Source: DATJFH01 sp035495815
GTDB lineage: Bacteria > Acidobacteriota > Terriglobia > Bryobacterales > Bryobacteraceae
DNA: 26,834 nt
Direction of reading: 5' to 3'
Assembly (NCBI GenBank): GCA_035495815.1
Contig: DATJFH010000058.1
Span: 1-26,834 of the forward strand
This document shows positions 8,531-16,501 of the stretch, one piece after another. The notes beneath the pieces are model-generated. The model did no database searches. It was not told where the DNA came from and saw only the letters and a program-made list of their open reading frames with translations. The position numbers were made by a program, and so were the translations under genes. Position 1 is the first letter of the stretch. Every line of letters starts with the position of its first letter.

Positions 8531-8707
8531 CGAGTCTGACTTGGCGTGAGCAAAACTGCGCGGCGCGCAGCCCGGCTCACGCGACGAAATCCCAGCTCTT
8601 CACGATCCCCTGGGGTAGCCCCAGAGAGGTCCGAACCGGACTTGGAAGCCCGATCCAGCCCGGCTTGGAACGCTCCGCCGCCTAGGGAATGATAGCAGTC
8701 CCACTCG
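8531..8707 (-). ncRNA. Candidate retron msr-msd noncoding RNA
   Basis: The gene-free leader directly upstream of the RT folds into a series of stems on the RT strand: AAGCC/GGCTT (8646-8666), GTCCG-gtt-CGGAC (8629-8641), CTGGGG-cta-CCCCAG (8610-8624), and a two-part hairpin with an outer 8-bp stem GCGTGAGC/GCTCACGC and inner CTGCGC-gcc-GCGCAG (8544-8582). The ends may pair: CGAGTGGGACT (8697-8707) against AGTCAGACTCG (8531-8541), 9 of 11 positions. A competing 8-bp pairing is GCGGAGCG (8671-8678) with CGCTCCGC (8518-8525). Position, size (about 180 nt) and order (short hairpins, then a longer one next to the RT) match msr-msd architecture. Boundaries, branching G and msDNA production are inferred, and GC-rich DNA can form such stems by chance. 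Confidence 0.4.
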
Positions 8708-8873
8708 CACGCCTTTCGTTCGGGGCGTGTTCTCCACCCTCGCAAACGATGTCGAGCGGCAGAGCCGCAAAGCTCTGGTCCCCTGATCGTCAGCCGCGGT
8801 GGGGCCGGCAAAAGTGATTCCGCGCTCCTAAAAATGGATGAAACCGGCCGCGACGGGGACTTTGTTTGAGACA

Positions 8874-8901
8874 TGGACTTTGAATTGAATTCTGATATAC
8901 T
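8874..8901 (+). promoter_or_regulatory. Predicted promoter of the second TonB receptor
   Basis: TGGACT (8874-8879, 4 of 6 to TTGACA), a 16-base spacer and TATACT (8896-8901) lie in a locally AT-rich stretch. The transcript would carry a leader of about 60 bases ending in a strong GGGGGAGG ribosome-binding site (8953-8960) before the ATG at 8969. Confidence 0.4.
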
Positions 8902-8968
8902 TCCCCGAGAATCCACGGGCTGCTCAGAGCAGGTGGGTGGGGCCTATTTCAAGGGGGAGGTTCGGAAA

Positions 8969-11900
8969 ATGTCTTTCACGCCACGTGGTGTCACTCTGCT
9001 TGTGCTGATGCTGATGCACGTTTTTTCCCCCGGCGCACGTGCTCAGGTGCTTTATGGATCGCTAACCGGAAACGTGACCGACCCCACGGGCGCGGCCGTG
9101 CCTATGGTCAAAGTCGAGGCGCTCAACGCAGCCACCGGTATTTCCCGCGCGGCCACCTCGGACGCCGGCGGGTCTTACTCGTTTAACGACCTCCAACCGG
9201 GTGTTTACAAGATTACTTTCTCCGCGCCGTCCTTCCGCACCGTAGTCCAGGAGAACGTCCAGATTCTCGCCAATAATCTACGGCGCGTCGATTCGCAACT
9301 GGCCGTCGCCCAGGTCAGCGAGACCATCACGATTTCCGGAATGGCCGAAGCGCTGCAAACCGACCGGTCCGACGTAAACCACCAGATCCGCTCAGTCCAG
9401 CTCTCGAATCTGCCGTTCACGGGCAACGCCGGCCGGAACTGGCAGGCGCTTTACAAGATCATCCCCGGATTTTCGCCGCCGGCCGAGCTGCACTCCGACG
9501 CCGGGAACCCGCAGCGGGCGCTTGGAACCAACGTCAACGGGTCGTCTCATTCCAACAACAATACGCGCCTCGACGGCGCAACTGTCTCCTACCCGTGGCT
9601 ACCCCATATCGTGGCCTATGTGCCTCCGACCGACGCCGTCGAGACCGTCAACATCGTGTCCAATTCCTTCGACGCGGAGCAGGGCATGGCGGGCGGATCG
9701 GCGATCAACGTCGCCATCAAATCGGGGACGAATGAGTACCACGGCAGCCTGCACTGGTTCCATACCAACGCCGCACTGCGCGCCCGCAACTTCTTCAACA
9801 CTACCAACGGCATTCCGAAAAACATCCTGAACCAGGGCGGCTACACCATCGGCGGGCCGATCAAGAAGAACAAGCTGTTCTTCTTTACCGATTTCGAGCG
9901 AACGGTGCGCCGCGAATTTCGGCAGGCATTTCGTACCGTGCCCACCGACGGCTTGAAGCGCGGTGATTTCTCGTTTCTGCCCACTCCGGTGATTTACGAT
10001 CCCCTGACCGGCGCCGCCGATGGAACGGGCCGCCAGCTCTTCGCCGGACAGGTGATTCCCTCCAGCCGCATCGAACCGGCCGCCGCCAGGATGAATGCGC
10101 TGATTCCCGCCCCCAATCTGAGCACCGTGCCGGGCTCGAACAACTATCAGGCGTTGGGAAGCTACCAGTTCAATCGCAGCAACTTCGATTTCAAGGTGAA
10201 CTACAATCCGACGGACAAGTCCTCGTTGTTCGCCCGCTACAGTTATTCCCCCGCGGAGATTTTCGATCCACCGTCCCTCGGCGCCGCCGGAGGAGACGCG
10301 CTGGCGGGCGGACAACCGGGCAACGCGCCCAGCCGGATTCAGTCGGCGTCTGTCGGGGGCACCTACACCATCACTCCCCACATTCTGCTGGACGCCACCA
10401 TCGGCTTCACGCGGCAGCGACTCGGCGCCCAAAACGTCGACATCGACCACAACTACGGACTGGACGACCTGCAGATCCCGGGTACGAACGGGCCGGATCG
10501 GCTGCAAGGCGGATATCCGCGCTTCAATATCACGAATTTCTCCGCGATCGGCAATCCGAACGTCTCCAATCCTTTTCTGTTTCGCGACAACCAGTACACG
10601 GTAAACACCAACCTCAGCTACGTCCGGGGGACACACAATTTCCGTTTCGGCGGCGAGTACACCTATTACACGATCAACCATTTTCAGCCCCAGGCGGCCT
10701 TTGGACCGCGCGGCGGGTTCAATCTCACCGGCGGCGTGACCTCTCTCCGGGGCGGCAGCTCTCCCGGACAGTACAACGGATATGCAGACTTCCTGCTCGG
10801 ACAGCCCAACGCGATGGGCAAGGACGTGCAATATATCAATCCGGCGGCTGTTCGGATGCCCGGCTGGGGTTTCTATTTGCGCGACCAGTGGCAGGTGTCC
10901 CGCAAACTCACCCTGAACTACGGCGCCCGCTTCGAGCGGTACCCGTTCGCCAAGCGGGATCACCGGGGCGGCGAGCGTTACGACCCCAACACGGATCTTG
11001 TCCTGATTGGCGGCCTGGGCAGCACCCCCACCGACACCGGCGTCAAGGTGCCGCGGCTCCAGGTCGGCCCGCGTTTCGGCGTTGCTTACCCGCGACCGAG
11101 AAGACCGTCATTCGGACGGGTTACGGAATCTCCATCGATCCCGATACCTTTCGCTACATGCGGGATTCCTATCCCGCCACGATTTCGTCGCAGTTCAACG
11201 CGCCCAGCACGCTGCAGGCCGCCGGCTCGTTCCGCACCGGGATTCCGGCGGTGATAGTCCCCGACCTGAATACTGGCGCGATCCGGATACCGGCGACGGT
11301 AGGCACCGTGACCTGGCCGGAGGACTATCGTCGAGGTTACTTCCAGAGCCTCAACCTGACCCTCGAGCGCGATCTGGGCGCGGGCTTCAACTTGACCACA
11401 TCGTTCGTCGCTACCCGCGCCATCCGCCAGACCGCCCGGCGCAATATCAATTATGGATTTCCGGGACGCGGCACGAACGGCCGCGTGCTCGCGCAAAAAT
11501 GGGGCCGCACGGCCGATGTCACCATGTATACGCCGTTCAGCACATCCAATTACAACGGCTGGCAGAATCAGCTCCGCCGCCGGTTCAAGGATGGCGGCAT
11601 GTTGGGGCTCTCGTACACTTACTCGAAATCGATCTCATTCGCCGACAACAATGATTCCTCACTGAGCTGGAACGATCCTGCTCTGTGGGGCCGCAACCGC
11701 GCTCCGGCAGGTTTCGACCGCACCCACAACCTGCAGATATACGGCGTGTACCTGCTGCCGTTCGGGAAGGGCAAGAAATATGCAAACTCCGGGTTAGCCG
11801 GCCAGATCATCGGGAACTGGCAGATCAACGGCATATTCAGCACAATGTCCGGAACCCCGTTTACGGTTGGCACCGCAAGCACCAGCCTGGACGCGCCGGG

Positions 11901-12294
11901 CGGCACGCAGACCGCCGACCAGGTGAAACCAACTGTCGCGATTCTGGGCGGAGTCGGCAGGGGAAATTCGTATTTCGATCCGGACGCCTTTGTTCCGGTG
12001 ACCGCCGTACGCTACGGGAATTCCGGCCGCAATATCCTGCGCGGCCCGGGTCTGACCAACCTCGACGCCAGTATCTTCCGCGACTTCCCCCTTACCGAGC
12101 GCTGGAAGCTTCAGTTCCGCGCCGAGGCATTCAATCTGTCGAATACGCCGGCGTTCAACAATCCTGGCGCGACGGCGTCATCGGCCACACGCAATGCGGC
12201 GGGACAGATTACTGCGCTCGGCGGTTACACCGAGATTACCGGAGCGGCGGCGACCGAACGTCAGTTCCGCTTCGCCCTCAAACTGATGTTTTGA
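8969..12294 (+). pseudogene. TonB-dependent receptor, Oar-like, interrupted by a frameshift near 11090
   Basis: The ATG at 8969 follows a strong GGGGGAGG. The product has a signal peptide (residues 1-25, ...SPGARA|Q), a CarboxypepD_reg-like domain (VLYGSLTGNVTDPTG, GGSYSFNDLQPGVY), a plug-like region and a long barrel ending in a C-terminal phenylalanine (FRFALKLMF), as outer-membrane barrels do. Frame 1 reads well to RFGVAY at 11087-11089, then turns to nonsense and stops at 11254. The frame ending at 12294 picks up sensibly at TEKTVIRTGYG from 11095. Only five bases (ccgcg) separate the two frames where six are expected, so one base is missing (or two were added). Joined, it is about 1,108 residues, normal for the family. 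The missing base may be an assembly error at CCCGCG or a real recent lesion. Confidence 0.85.
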
Positions 12295-12316
12295 AAAAGG
12301 GGCGTGCGCGCACGCT
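12294..12316 (-). terminator. Rho-independent terminator of the PQQ-propeller gene
   Basis: On the minus strand GCGTG-CGCG-CACGC (12302-12315) is followed directly by CCCCTTTTTC. It lies 33 bases past the PQQ gene stop and overlaps the stop codon of the convergent TonB receptor. Confidence 0.55.
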
Positions 12317-12348
12317 GTGAAAATGCTTCTCGGGCCATGGCTCACACT

Positions 12349-13728
12349 CTATTCCTTCGCGCCGAACGCATACATCGCTTCCTCGGTCCGTAAGTAAATG
12401 ACGCCTCTCGAGAGCGCGGGAGTCGCGTAGCAGCCCTCCCCCAGATCGTTCACCGCCAGTTTCTCCCATTCGCCCCCGGCGCGCACCACAGCGACTTTTC
12501 CTTCTTCGCTGCCGATCCAGACCTTGCCGTCAGCCGCCACCGGCGACGAGGAGTACCCGCCCAAAGCCCCCTCGATCCGGGCGGCCTTGATCACGTTGCC
12601 AGTGTCCGCGTCATGCGTGGTGAGAATCCCGCCGTTGCGCATGACGTAAAGCACGTTCTGATACGCCAGCGTGGACGGCACCACGTAGTTGAAATTCTTT
12701 TCGTAGCGCCACAGGATCCGCGCCTTGCCGCCCTCGATGCGGACGGCCGCCAGGCAGTTCGGGCCCACCACCTTGTTGGCGAAAATCTGCCATAAGTCCC
12801 CGGTCACCACCCCGTCGCGCTTGCCTTCGAATTTGCCGATGCTGTTGAGCACGGGATCGGCGCCGTACTCATCGGGCGTCAGCTTGCCGTCACCGTTCTT
12901 GTCCAGCCGCTTCAACCGGTCGTCGAAAGGAGCGGGCGTTTCGTTTCCGTAACCGAAAGTGTAGATCGTGTCGCCGGCCACGGCCGGGCTCGAGACCACC
13001 GCCATAGCCAGTCCGGGCATCGACCCGACGCGCTTTCCGTCCGCCGGATCATGGATGCCGAGAAGACCGCGGCTGATGGTGACGATCCCGGACGAATGGA
13101 GCACCGGCGTGCCCCAACTCTCCGCTTCGTCCCGGCCGACCTTCCAGCGCATTTCGCCGCTCGCGCGGTCGAAGGCGGCGATGTAGGAGTGTTCCCACTG
13201 GTCCGCCACCAGAATGAGGGAATCGCCCACCAGGATCGGCGAGGCTCCGAGTCCCTGCATATTCGCGAACGGGCCGAGCGGCGCTTTCCAGCGCAGCTTC
13301 CCGGCTGCGTCGTAGGAGACGAAGCCGAAGTCTTTGAAGAGCGCGTAAACGTTCTCGCCGTCGGTGACCGGAGTAATGGCCGCTTCGTGATTCAGGCGGT
13401 TGGCGATTTCCGTATGAGGCCGGTCAATCGACCGCTCCCAGAGCAGCTTTCCGGTTTTGCGGTCAAGACACAGGGTGTAGAGCTTTCCCTGGTCCGCCGC
13501 GGTAAGAAAGATACGGCTGCGCGTTAGGACCGGCGAGGACTTCCCGCCGCGCACAGGAGTGCGCCAGACGAGGTTCTTGTCCCTGCCGAAGACAACCGGA
13601 AATCCCTTGTCTTTCGATATGCCGGCCCCGTTGGGCCCGCGGAACCGGGTCCAGGTTTCTTCCCCCTCCTGGCCCGGGGCGCCAACCCCGATCCACAAGA
13701 CGAAAAACAAGGGCAGCAGTCTGGACAT
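12349..13728 (-). CDS. PQQ-like beta-propeller repeat protein with EF-hand loop (secreted)
   Basis: A 459-residue protein starting at the ATG at 13728 with a signal peptide (MSRLLPLFFVLWIGVGAPG). WTRFRGPNGAGIS just after it is typical of acidobacterial and planctomycete outer-membrane/periplasmic PQQ-propeller proteins. Repeated blade motifs are visible: LDRKTGKLLW, YDAAGKLRW, FDRASGEMRW, HDADTGNV. A canonical EF-hand loop, DKNGDGKLTPDE (residues about 276-287), is inserted between blades and should bind calcium. The fold resembles BamB, but the RFRGPNG start and EF-hand point to the wider PQQ-binding-like group rather than true BamB. A GACAAT element ends six bases before the ATG, suggesting a leaderless transcript. 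The upstream in-frame extension to 13845 is not supported. Role unknown. Confidence 0.85.
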   Translation of the reverse strand: MSRLLPLFFVLWIGVGAPGQEGEETWTRFRGPNGAGISKDKGFPVVFGRDKNLVWRTPVRGGKSSPVLTRSRIFLTAADQGKLYTLCLDRKTGKLLWERSIDRPHTEIANRLNHEAAITPVTDGENVYALFKDFGFVSYDAAGKLRWKAPLGPFANMQGLGASPILVGDSLILVADQWEHSYIAAFDRASGEMRWKVGRDEAESWGTPVLHSSGIVTISRGLLGIHDPADGKRVGSMPGLAMAVVSSPAVAGDTIYTFGYGNETPAPFDDRLKRLDKNGDGKLTPDEYGADPVLNSIGKFEGKRDGVVTGDLWQIFANKVVGPNCLAAVRIEGGKARILWRYEKNFNYVVPSTLAYQNVLYVMRNGGILTTHDADTGNVIKAARIEGALGGYSSSPVAADGKVWIGSEEGKVAVVRAGGEWEKLAVNDLGEGCYATPALSRGVIYLRTEEAMYAFGAKE

Positions 13729-13819
13729 TTCGCAATTGTCCCACACCGCCGGCCGGGGGGCCGTGTTCCCGTTCAACCCCCGGCGGTGACGGAATGCTAG
13801 GATGAAACTGTCAGGTTTC

Positions 13820-13913
13820 GGGCTCCGTGCAACAGGCGGCTGCAAACCCCGCCAGGTCCGGAAGGGAGCAACGGTAGTAGCTTACCCTGTGTGCCGAGGA
13901 TCACCCGGAGCCT
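13820..13913 (+). ncRNA. ffs: Signal recognition particle RNA, small bacterial type
   Basis: The conserved SRP RNA core GGTCCGGAAGGGAGCA is present at 13855-13870. The ends pair in a perfect 7-bp stem, GGCTCCG (13821-13827) with CGGAGCC (13906-13912), with the typical long helix between. It partners with Ffh to target membrane and secreted proteins. A TGcTAGGAT extended -10 (13796-13803) lies just upstream. Its position directly before dnaX is a common bacterial arrangement. Exact ends are uncertain by a few bases. Confidence 0.92.
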
Positions 13914-13930
13914 GGCTTTGCGTCCCACCC

Positions 13931-15544
13931 ATGTACCAAGTCATAGCCAGAAAATACCGGCCGCAGTCGTTTGCTGACGTGGTGAACCAGGAACACGTCA
14001 AGACGACCCTGGAAAACGCCATCGCGCAGAACCGGATCGCGCACGGTTACATCTTTTCCGGCCAGCGGGGGACGGGCAAGACCACCATAGCCCGCATTCT
14101 GGCGCGCTGTCTGAACTGCATCCAGGGCCCCACCAACCAACCCTGCGGCGTGTGCGCGAGCTGCCTCGAGATCGCCGCCGGCGGCGCGGTGGACGTGATC
14201 GAGATCGACGCGGCTTCGAATCGCGGAATCAACGAAATGCGGGAGTTGCGGGAGAACGTCCGCTACCGCCCGGCGCGCGACCGCTACAAGGTGTTCATCA
14301 TTGACGAGGCCCATCAGATCACCAACGAGGCCTTCAACGCGCTGCTCAAGACGATCGAGGAACCGCCATCGTGGGCGATTTTTGTTCTCTGCACCACCGA
14401 AGCGCACAAGATTCCCGCCACCATCGCGTCGCGCTGCCAGCACTTCAGCTTCCGGTCCGTGGAATTCGAAGCGCTGATCGAGCGCATGGATTGGATCTGC
14501 CGCCAGGAAGGGATCGCGGCGGGCGCCGAGGCGCTGGCCGTGCTCGCACAGGCCGGGGAAGGCAGCGTCCGCGATTCGCTTTCCGCCCTGGACCAGGCCA
14601 TCGCCTGCTGCGGGTCTACACTGGACGCCGCCCAGGTGCGTTCGCTGCTGGGCGGATTTTCGCTGGAATCGCTGCATCGGGTAACCGAAGCGCTGGCCGA
14701 ATCGAGTCCCGCTCGCATGCTGGCCATTGTCGAAGACCTGGAGCGGAACGGCAGCAATCTGCAGCATTTCAGCCGTGAAGTCGCCCGCTACTTCCGTAAT
14801 CTGCTGGTCGCCAAGGTCGGCGACGTGAAGCTCATCCCTGCGTCGGCTCAGGAGCGCGACCACCTGAAACGGATCGCAGAGCCGTTTTCGGAAGAAGATC
14901 TGACGCGCTACCTGCAGCTCTCCCTGACTCTGTTTCAGGACCTGCAGGCTTCGCTGCAACCGCGTTTTCACCTGGAACTGGGGCTCATCCGCATGGTGCA
15001 CGCCGGCCGCCTGTTGCCGATCGAGCAGGCTTTGGCCAGCCTGGGCGGCGCTCCGGCGCCTCCCGTGAGTCCGCCCCCGCTTCCCGGTCCGAAGGCGCCG
15101 CCGGTTTCCGCACAGTCTGTCAAGCCCGCGCCGCAAGCCGCCCCCGCGCCGGCGGCTTCACAAGCCCCGCCCTCGTCCGACGACGAGTGGAAACAGCGCC
15201 TGCACGCGACGTTGATGGAAATCGGCATGCCGTTCACGGCCGATGGAGTCGAGCACTCCAGCGTGGCCGCCTCGGCCGCCGAGTTGCAGTTCACCACGCC
15301 CGAGGAATTCATGCTCGGAATGAAGGCGGACGACCTCAACCAGGCGGTCCGCCGCATCGTGGGACGTCCGATGAAAATCAAGATCGTCGCCGGACAGGGA
15401 GCCGCCCCGTCGCCGGTCCAGGAAAGCGCGCGCAAGGCGCCGGAGAACGAGACCTCCGCGCGGGCGCTGGCCAATCCTGAAGTGCAGCGGTTTCAGGAAG
15501 TATTCGGCGGTCAGATTCGCACGGTTCGAAACCTGAAGGAGTAG
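13931..15544 (+). CDS. dnaX: DNA polymerase III subunit gamma/tau
   Basis: The clamp-loader ATPase of the replicative polymerase, 537 residues. It begins MYQVIARKYRPQSFADV, the standard DnaX start. Walker A is GQRGTGKT (44-51). Zinc-binding cysteines are at 63, 72, 75 and 78 (C-x8-CGVCASC). Walker B is IIDEAH (123-128), followed by sensor 1 (LCTTEAHKIPATIASRCQHF, with the SRC arginine finger). A proline/alanine-rich linker follows (around 15050-15180), then a tau-like C-terminal domain. I saw no A-rich slippery site that would make a short gamma form. The open frame extends upstream through ffs to 13802, but that is not coding. The gene heads dnaX-ybaB-recR. Confidence 0.96.
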   Translation: MYQVIARKYRPQSFADVVNQEHVKTTLENAIAQNRIAHGYIFSGQRGTGKTTIARILARCLNCIQGPTNQPCGVCASCLEIAAGGAVDVIEIDAASNRGINEMRELRENVRYRPARDRYKVFIIDEAHQITNEAFNALLKTIEEPPSWAIFVLCTTEAHKIPATIASRCQHFSFRSVEFEALIERMDWICRQEGIAAGAEALAVLAQAGEGSVRDSLSALDQAIACCGSTLDAAQVRSLLGGFSLESLHRVTEALAESSPARMLAIVEDLERNGSNLQHFSREVARYFRNLLVAKVGDVKLIPASAQERDHLKRIAEPFSEEDLTRYLQLSLTLFQDLQASLQPRFHLELGLIRMVHAGRLLPIEQALASLGGAPAPPVSPPPLPGPKAPPVSAQSVKPAPQAAPAPAASQAPPSSDDEWKQRLHATLMEIGMPFTADGVEHSSVAASAAELQFTTPEEFMLGMKADDLNQAVRRIVGRPMKIKIVAGQGAAPSPVQESARKAPENETSARALANPEVQRFQEVFGGQIRTVRNLKE

Positions 15545-15548
15545 ATAC

Positions 15549-15857
15549 GTGAAGCTACCAGGCAACATGCAGAACATGATGAAGCAGGCGCAGCAGATGC
15601 AGGAGCGCATGCAGCAGGAGGTGGCGCAGATCCGCGTCGAAGCCTCGGCCGGCGGCGGGATGGTTACGGTGAAAATGGACGGCCACAAAAACGTGCTGGC
15701 GGTGAAGATCGATCCGGAAGTGGCCGGGGACGTCGAAATGCTGCAGGACATGGTGGTCGCCGCCTGTAACGAGGCCGTGAAGAAAGTCGACGAGGAAACC
15801 AAGTCGAAGATGAGCGGAATGCTGGGCGGCCTGGGCCTGCCTCCCGGAATGTTCTAA
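15549..15857 (+). CDS. ybaB: Nucleoid-associated protein, YbaB/EbfC family
   Basis: A 102-residue small DNA-binding protein that acts as a dimer on the nucleoid. It starts at GTG (15549) with AGGAG seven bases upstream; the alternative ATG at 15567 lacks such spacing. The N-terminus is a methionine/glutamine-rich helix (MQNMMKQAQQMQERMQQ). The core motif is VTVKMDGHKNVLAVKIDPEV, as in the family. It begins four bases after the dnaX stop and ends nine bases before recR, the conserved order of this replication/recombination operon. Confidence 0.95.
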   Translation: MKLPGNMQNMMKQAQQMQERMQQEVAQIRVEASAGGGMVTVKMDGHKNVLAVKIDPEVAGDVEMLQDMVVAACNEAVKKVDEETKSKMSGMLGGLGLPPGMF

Positions 15858-15866
15858 GAAGCCTGC

Positions 15867-16466
15867 ATGCCGGATTTCGCGGAACCGCTGGCCCGACTGA
15901 TCAACGAATTCAAGCGCCTGCCCGGCATCGGCCAGAAATCGGCGCAACGCATCGCCTTTCATGTGCTGCGTGCCGGACGGGAGGACGCCGAGCGGCTCTC
16001 GCAGGCCATCCTTGATGTCAAGGACAAGCTGGCCCTCTGCCGGCTGTGCAACAACATCAGTGAAAGTGAATTGTGCATCTTCTGCCGCGACGATACACGC
16101 GACCAGTCGGTGGTCTGCGTCGTCGAAGAGCCTCACAACATCGTGGGGATCGAAGTCACGCGCCAGTTCAGCGGGCTCTACCATGTGCTTCACGGCTCTC
16201 TGAGCCCTTTGCGCGCCATCGGGCCGGAGCAGTTGAAGATCAAGAGCCTGCTCGAGCGCATCGGCCAGGGCGCGATCGGCGAGGTGATCCTGGCTACCAA
16301 TCCGACGGTGGAAGGCGAAGCCACCGCGGTTTATCTTTCGAAGCTCCTCAAGCCGCTCGGACTCAAGGTTACCCGCATCGCCATGGGCGTGCCCGTCGGC
16401 AGCGACCTGGAGTTCGCCGACGAGGTCACCATGTGGAAAGCGCTGGAAGGACGGCGCGAGCTGTAG
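15867..16466 (+). CDS. recR: Recombination mediator protein RecR
   Basis: A 199-residue RecF-pathway protein that helps load RecA on gapped DNA. It has the N-terminal helix-hairpin-helix (LINEFKRLPGIGQKSAQRIA), a four-cysteine zinc finger (C58, C61, C70, C73), and a Toprim domain beginning VVCVVEEPHNIVGIE (E87/E88), with TNPTVEGEATAVYL further on. Length is typical. It is the last gene of the dnaX cluster and converges on mtaB 35 bases away. Confidence 0.96.
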   Translation: MPDFAEPLARLINEFKRLPGIGQKSAQRIAFHVLRAGREDAERLSQAILDVKDKLALCRLCNNISESELCIFCRDDTRDQSVVCVVEEPHNIVGIEVTRQFSGLYHVLHGSLSPLRAIGPEQLKIKSLLERIGQGAIGEVILATNPTVEGEATAVYLSKLLKPLGLKVTRIAMGVPVGSDLEFADEVTMWKALEGRREL

Positions 16467-16501
16467 TCAACGAATGCGTCTCGCCGGCCCGGCAGGGCTT
16501 C

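Larger units (their letters stand above)
8506..8968. other. Long divergent intergenic region between the RT and the TonB receptor
   Basis: No convincing gene lies in these 463 bases. Besides the candidate retron RNA, it holds two further hairpins on the RT strand: CACGCC/GGCGTG (8708-8729) and CAGAGC-tttgcg-GCTCTG (about 8759-8776). The promoter and leader of the rightward TonB receptor are at its right end. Frames open across the region have implausible, arginine- and serine-rich composition. Confidence 0.6.

Noticed and set aside
8506..8916. An upstream extension of the reverse transcriptase by 137 residues
   Set aside because: The extra residues are low-complexity and arginine/serine-rich, and overlap a region full of hairpins and the promoter of the divergent gene.
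13802..13930. An extended DnaX N-terminus of 43 residues
   Set aside because: This stretch is the SRP RNA gene; DnaX homologues begin at MYQVIARKYRP.
13901..15136. A 411-codon minus-strand frame across dnaX
   Set aside because: It is a complementary shadow of an unmistakable dnaX.
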